From an uncultured Alistipes sp. (GTDB lineage Bacteria; Bacteroidota; Bacteroidia; Bacteroidales; Rikenellaceae): 9,757 bases of DNA. Shown in pieces: positions 7,686-9,757 of this stretch. The stretch covers positions 1-9,757 of the forward strand of contig CAAGHX010000240.1 of assembly GCA_900769745.1 (NCBI GenBank), written 5' to 3'. Position 1 is the first letter of the stretch. The number at the start of each line of letters is the position of its first letter. The notes beneath the pieces are model-generated. The model was given only the letters and a program-made list of their open reading frames with translations. It did no database searches and was not told the DNA's origin. The translations under genes and the position numbers were made by a program.

Positions 7686-7713
7686 CAAAATTAATATCGA
7701 ACTTCATATCAAA
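7686..7713 (-). promoter_or_regulatory. Candidate Bacteroidota sigma-70 promoter for the debranching-enzyme operon
   Basis: Read on the - strand, TAATTTTG (7693-7686) matches the Bacteroidota -7 consensus TAnnTTTG exactly. A TTTG at 7713-7710 sits 16 bases upstream in the position of the -33 element. Transcription would begin near 7680, giving a 5' leader of about 90 bases. The site lies where a promoter is expected, after the phosphorylase stop and its hairpins. A weaker near match, TAACTTTA, occurs closer to the gene around 7625-7632. Confidence 0.5.
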
Positions 7714-7766
7714 TTGGATAAGGCGCCTCGGACGAGCGCAACTCGCCCGAGCAACCTTGTATCCAA
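7714..7766. other. Long imperfect GC-rich hairpin in the phosphorylase/debranching-enzyme gap
   Basis: On the + strand four arm pairs nest. TTGGATA (7714-7720) pairs with TATCCAA (7760-7766), and AGG (7721-7723) with CCT (7755-7757). CTCGG (7727-7731) pairs with CCGAG (7747-7751), and CGAG (7733-7736) with CTCG (7742-7745). That makes 19 base pairs around a CGCAA loop, interrupted by a two-base bulge, a 3x3 internal loop and one A/C mismatch. The stem is palindromic, so either strand could fold. It lies just after the small terminator hairpin of the phosphorylase and just before the candidate -33 box. It may protect the phosphorylase mRNA 3' end, act as a second terminator, or be an interspersed palindromic repeat; the sequence does not decide. 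Confidence 0.6.
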
Positions 7767-7782
7767 AAAACCGTTTAACGGT
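7765..7782 (-). terminator. Short intrinsic terminator after the phosphorylase gene
   Basis: On the - strand ACCGT (7782-7778) and ACGGT (7774-7770) form a 5-bp stem with a three-base loop, followed at once by six T (7770-7765). It begins 10 bases after the phosphorylase TAA. The stem is short, so termination may be partial, leaving readthrough into the long hairpin and the downstream operon possible. Confidence 0.6.
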
Positions 7783-7791
7783 ATAGAAAAT

Positions 7792-9757
7792 TTACGCCCA
7801 CTTTACAAGAGCGAAGTCCATACGGTGTGGCAAACGCTCGTTCTTAGGGTAAACACGCAATGCTACGTCGAACGAACCTGTGCGAGTAGGAGTGTAGTCG
7901 ATAGCAAATGTAACCTCGCTGCCGTTAATGCTCTTAACCTCCAAAGCCTTAGTAGCAACAACATTTACACTCTCGCCAGCCTCAATCTGCTTAGCAACAA
8001 CCAACTCAACACCCAAATCCTCAGCTGAGAGGTTTGCTACATCCAAAGTAACCTCGTAGAGGTACTTCTTGTCAACGAAGATTGCCTCGCTGTCGAGCTC
8101 AACACGCTGAGTGTTCAACACCTTCACGTTGTCCCAAGCAGCTGATACCTTACGCTTCCAAGCTGCGATCTCGCGAGCCTCACGATAGTTGTTCTCAACC
8201 ATCTTAGCCTTGCGCTCAGCCAACTTGTTATAGAAACGATCCTCGTAGTCGATAAGCATACGGTTAGTTGTGAAGTTAGAAGCGATGTCAGCAACACAGC
8301 TCTTAACAGCCTTAACCCAACCGTGAGGAATACCATCCTCGCCACGGTCATAATATAAAGGTACAATCTGATCCTCGATAGTGTTGTAGATCATCTCGGC
8401 ATCCAACTCGTTCTGGAAGTTCTGGTCGGCATAAGAACGCTCCATTGGAAGCATCCAACCAGCACCCTCCTTGTAGCCCTCAACCCACCAGCCGTCGAGT
8501 ACTGAGAACTGCATTACGCCGTTCATCACACACTTCTCGCCTGATGTACCTGAAGCCTCCAAAGGACGTGTAGGAGTATTCAACCAAACGTCAACACCCT
8601 GAACCATACGACGAGCAAGCTCCATATCGTAGTTCTGCAAGAATACAATCTTACCCAAGAACTCAGGCATCTTAGATACCTCAACGATACGCTTGATCAA
8701 ATCCTGACCTGGGATATCGTGTGGGTGAGCCTTACCTGCAAATACGAACTGTACAGGACGCTCCTTATTATTTACAAGTGCAGACAAACGCTCCAAGTTA
8801 GTGAAGAGCAAGTGTGCACGCTTATATGTTGCGAAACGACGAGCGAAACCGATAGTCAACACATCAGGACGGATAGTCTCAACAACCTTAACCATCTGGC
8901 GTGGTGAATCGAAGCCAGCCTGCTTAGGATCGCTGTAACGCTGACGGATGTGGTTGATAAGGCGGTTCTTCAATGCGATACGCTCCTGCCACAACTCAGC
9001 ATCGTCGATCTTGTGGATACCCTGCCACTCAGGAATATCGTAAACGTGACCGTTGAATGCCTTAGGGAAGTACTTCTCGTACAAACGGCGCAAGTTAGAT
9101 GCTACCCAAGTTGGGAAGTGAACACCGTTTGTTACATAACCGATGTGCAACTCATCCTTGAAGTAGCCTGGCCACATGTTACCCAAGATATCCTTAGATA
9201 CCTCACCGTGCAACCAAGATACACCGTTAACCTCCTGAGAAAGGTTACAAGCCAATACAGACATTGAGAAGCGCTCGTTAACATCGTTTGGATTAGTCTT
9301 ACCCAAGTTGATGAACTGCTCCCAAGTGATACCCAATACATCTGGGTAGTGTGACATATACTGACGCATCATTGACTCAGGGAATGCATCGTGACCCGCT
9401 GGCACTGGAGTGTGAGTTGTAAAGAGCGAAGAAGAACGTACAACCTCCATAGCCTCAGAGAATGACAAACGCTTCTTAGAGATAAGGTTGCGGCAACGCT
9501 CCAAACCGATAAATGCTGCGTGACCCTCGTTGCAGTGGTAAACCTCCTGCTTGATGCCCATCTTAACCAACGCACGGATACCACCTACGCCGAGCAAGAG
9601 CTCCTGCTTCAAGCGGTTCTCCCAATCACCACCATAGAGGTAGTATGTGATCTGACGATCCTCCTCGCGGTTTGCCTCATAATCTGTATCCAAAAGGAAG
9701 AGATCTGTACGACCTACCTGGCACTTCCAAACGCGAGCCGACAATGTACGACCTGGC
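7792..9757 (-). CDS. glgP: Alpha-glucan (glycogen/maltodextrin) phosphorylase, GT35 short type, C-terminal part
   Basis: The frame runs open through the right edge; 654 codons are visible and roughly the first 200 residues of an approximately 850-residue enzyme are missing. Residues counted from the edge: YHCNEGHAAF (73-82), THTPVPAGHDAFP (114-126), GFARRFATYKRAH (303-315, basic residues of the phosphate site), and RPLEASGTSGEKCVMNG (397-413). Lys408 is the expected pyridoxal-phosphate lysine (codon 8533-8535), followed by VLDGWWVEGY. The EASGTSGxK form, rather than the longer animal/E. coli GMEASGTSNMK form, marks the short bacterial branch. A C-terminal beta-rich domain of about 110 residues ends in TAA at 7792-7794. 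It would release glucose-1-phosphate from alpha-1,4 chain ends in the cytoplasm, stopping near branches that the neighbouring debranching enzyme removes. It is probably transcribed separately from that operon because hairpins and a candidate promoter lie between them. All motifs I could check are intact. Confidence 0.95.
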   Translation of the reverse strand, partial: PGRTLSARVWKCQVGRTDLFLLDTDYEANREEDRQITYYLYGGDWENRLKQELLLGVGGIRALVKMGIKQEVYHCNEGHAAFIGLERCRNLISKKRLSFSEAMEVVRSSSLFTTHTPVPAGHDAFPESMMRQYMSHYPDVLGITWEQFINLGKTNPNDVNERFSMSVLACNLSQEVNGVSWLHGEVSKDILGNMWPGYFKDELHIGYVTNGVHFPTWVASNLRRLYEKYFPKAFNGHVYDIPEWQGIHKIDDAELWQERIALKNRLINHIRQRYSDPKQAGFDSPRQMVKVVETIRPDVLTIGFARRFATYKRAHLLFTNLERLSALVNNKERPVQFVFAGKAHPHDIPGQDLIKRIVEVSKMPEFLGKIVFLQNYDMELARRMVQGVDVWLNTPTRPLEASGTSGEKCVMNGVMQFSVLDGWWVEGYKEGAGWMLPMERSYADQNFQNELDAEMIYNTIEDQIVPLYYDRGEDGIPHGWVKAVKSCVADIASNFTTNRMLIDYEDRFYNKLAERKAKMVENNYREAREIAAWKRKVSAAWDNVKVLNTQRVELDSEAIFVDKKYLYEVTLDVANLSAEDLGVELVVAKQIEAGESVNVVATKALEVKSINGSEVTFAIDYTPTRTGSFDVALRVYPKNERLPHRMDFALVKWA

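Noticed and set aside
7681..8028. 115-codon + strand frame starting in the intergenic gap
   Set aside because: Most of it is antisense to the phosphorylase C-terminus and the rest crosses the hairpins and promoter candidate; the protein has no recognisable features.
1..9757. CRISPR arrays, tRNA or rRNA genes, insertion sequences, phage or defence genes
   Set aside because: I saw no spaced repeats, cloverleaf-like sequence, transposase motifs or terminal inverted repeats flanking a gene; the window is almost fully explained by metabolic genes.

Overview
The window looks like chromosomal DNA from a member of the Bacteroidota, most likely a gut-type Bacteroidales (Bacteroides/Prevotella/Alistipes relatives). 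Three things point there. The gene set GH133 debranching enzyme, GT4/5 glycogen-synthase-like transferase and GH57 protein, beside a short-type GT35 phosphorylase, is a glycogen arrangement I know from that group. Gene starts have AT-rich leaders without a Shine-Dalgarno motif. The one good promoter candidate has the TAnnTTTG -7 box of Bacteroidota sigma-70 promoters. The genus cannot be fixed from this sequence.

Layout. Bases 2-2868 (+ strand) hold two tightly linked genes: the 3' end of a calcineurin-like metallophosphoesterase, and a large secreted protein (788 aa, GTG start) with a probable TIM-barrel core that I cannot assign to a named family. A strong hairpin at 2895-2926, with T-rich sequence on both sides, separates these from the converging - strand genes. 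On the - strand, in transcription order, come the C-terminal three quarters of an alpha-glucan phosphorylase (entering from the right edge), a 197-bp regulatory gap with two hairpins and a candidate promoter, and then a compact operon: debranching enzyme, glycosyltransferase and GH57 protein, spaced 15 and 17 bp apart.

How the genes fit together. The - strand set covers cytoplasmic storage-glucan turnover. The transferase would build or extend alpha-1,4-glucan, the phosphorylase would release glucose-1-phosphate from chain ends, the debranching enzyme would remove alpha-1,6 branches, and the GH57 protein would cut or rearrange alpha-1,4 chains. No branching enzyme (GH13 GlgB) and no ADP-glucose pyrophosphorylase (GlgC) lies in the window. 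The + strand pair appears to work outside the cytoplasm and has no evident link to glycogen.

Nothing here is clearly a new system. The items most worth following up are the unassigned 788-aa secreted protein with a duplicated RNW/helix-turn-helix-like segment, the lysine-rich tails on two adjacent glycogen enzymes, a debranching enzyme with changes beside its catalytic glutamate, and a long GC-rich hairpin in the otherwise AT-rich gap at 7714-7766.
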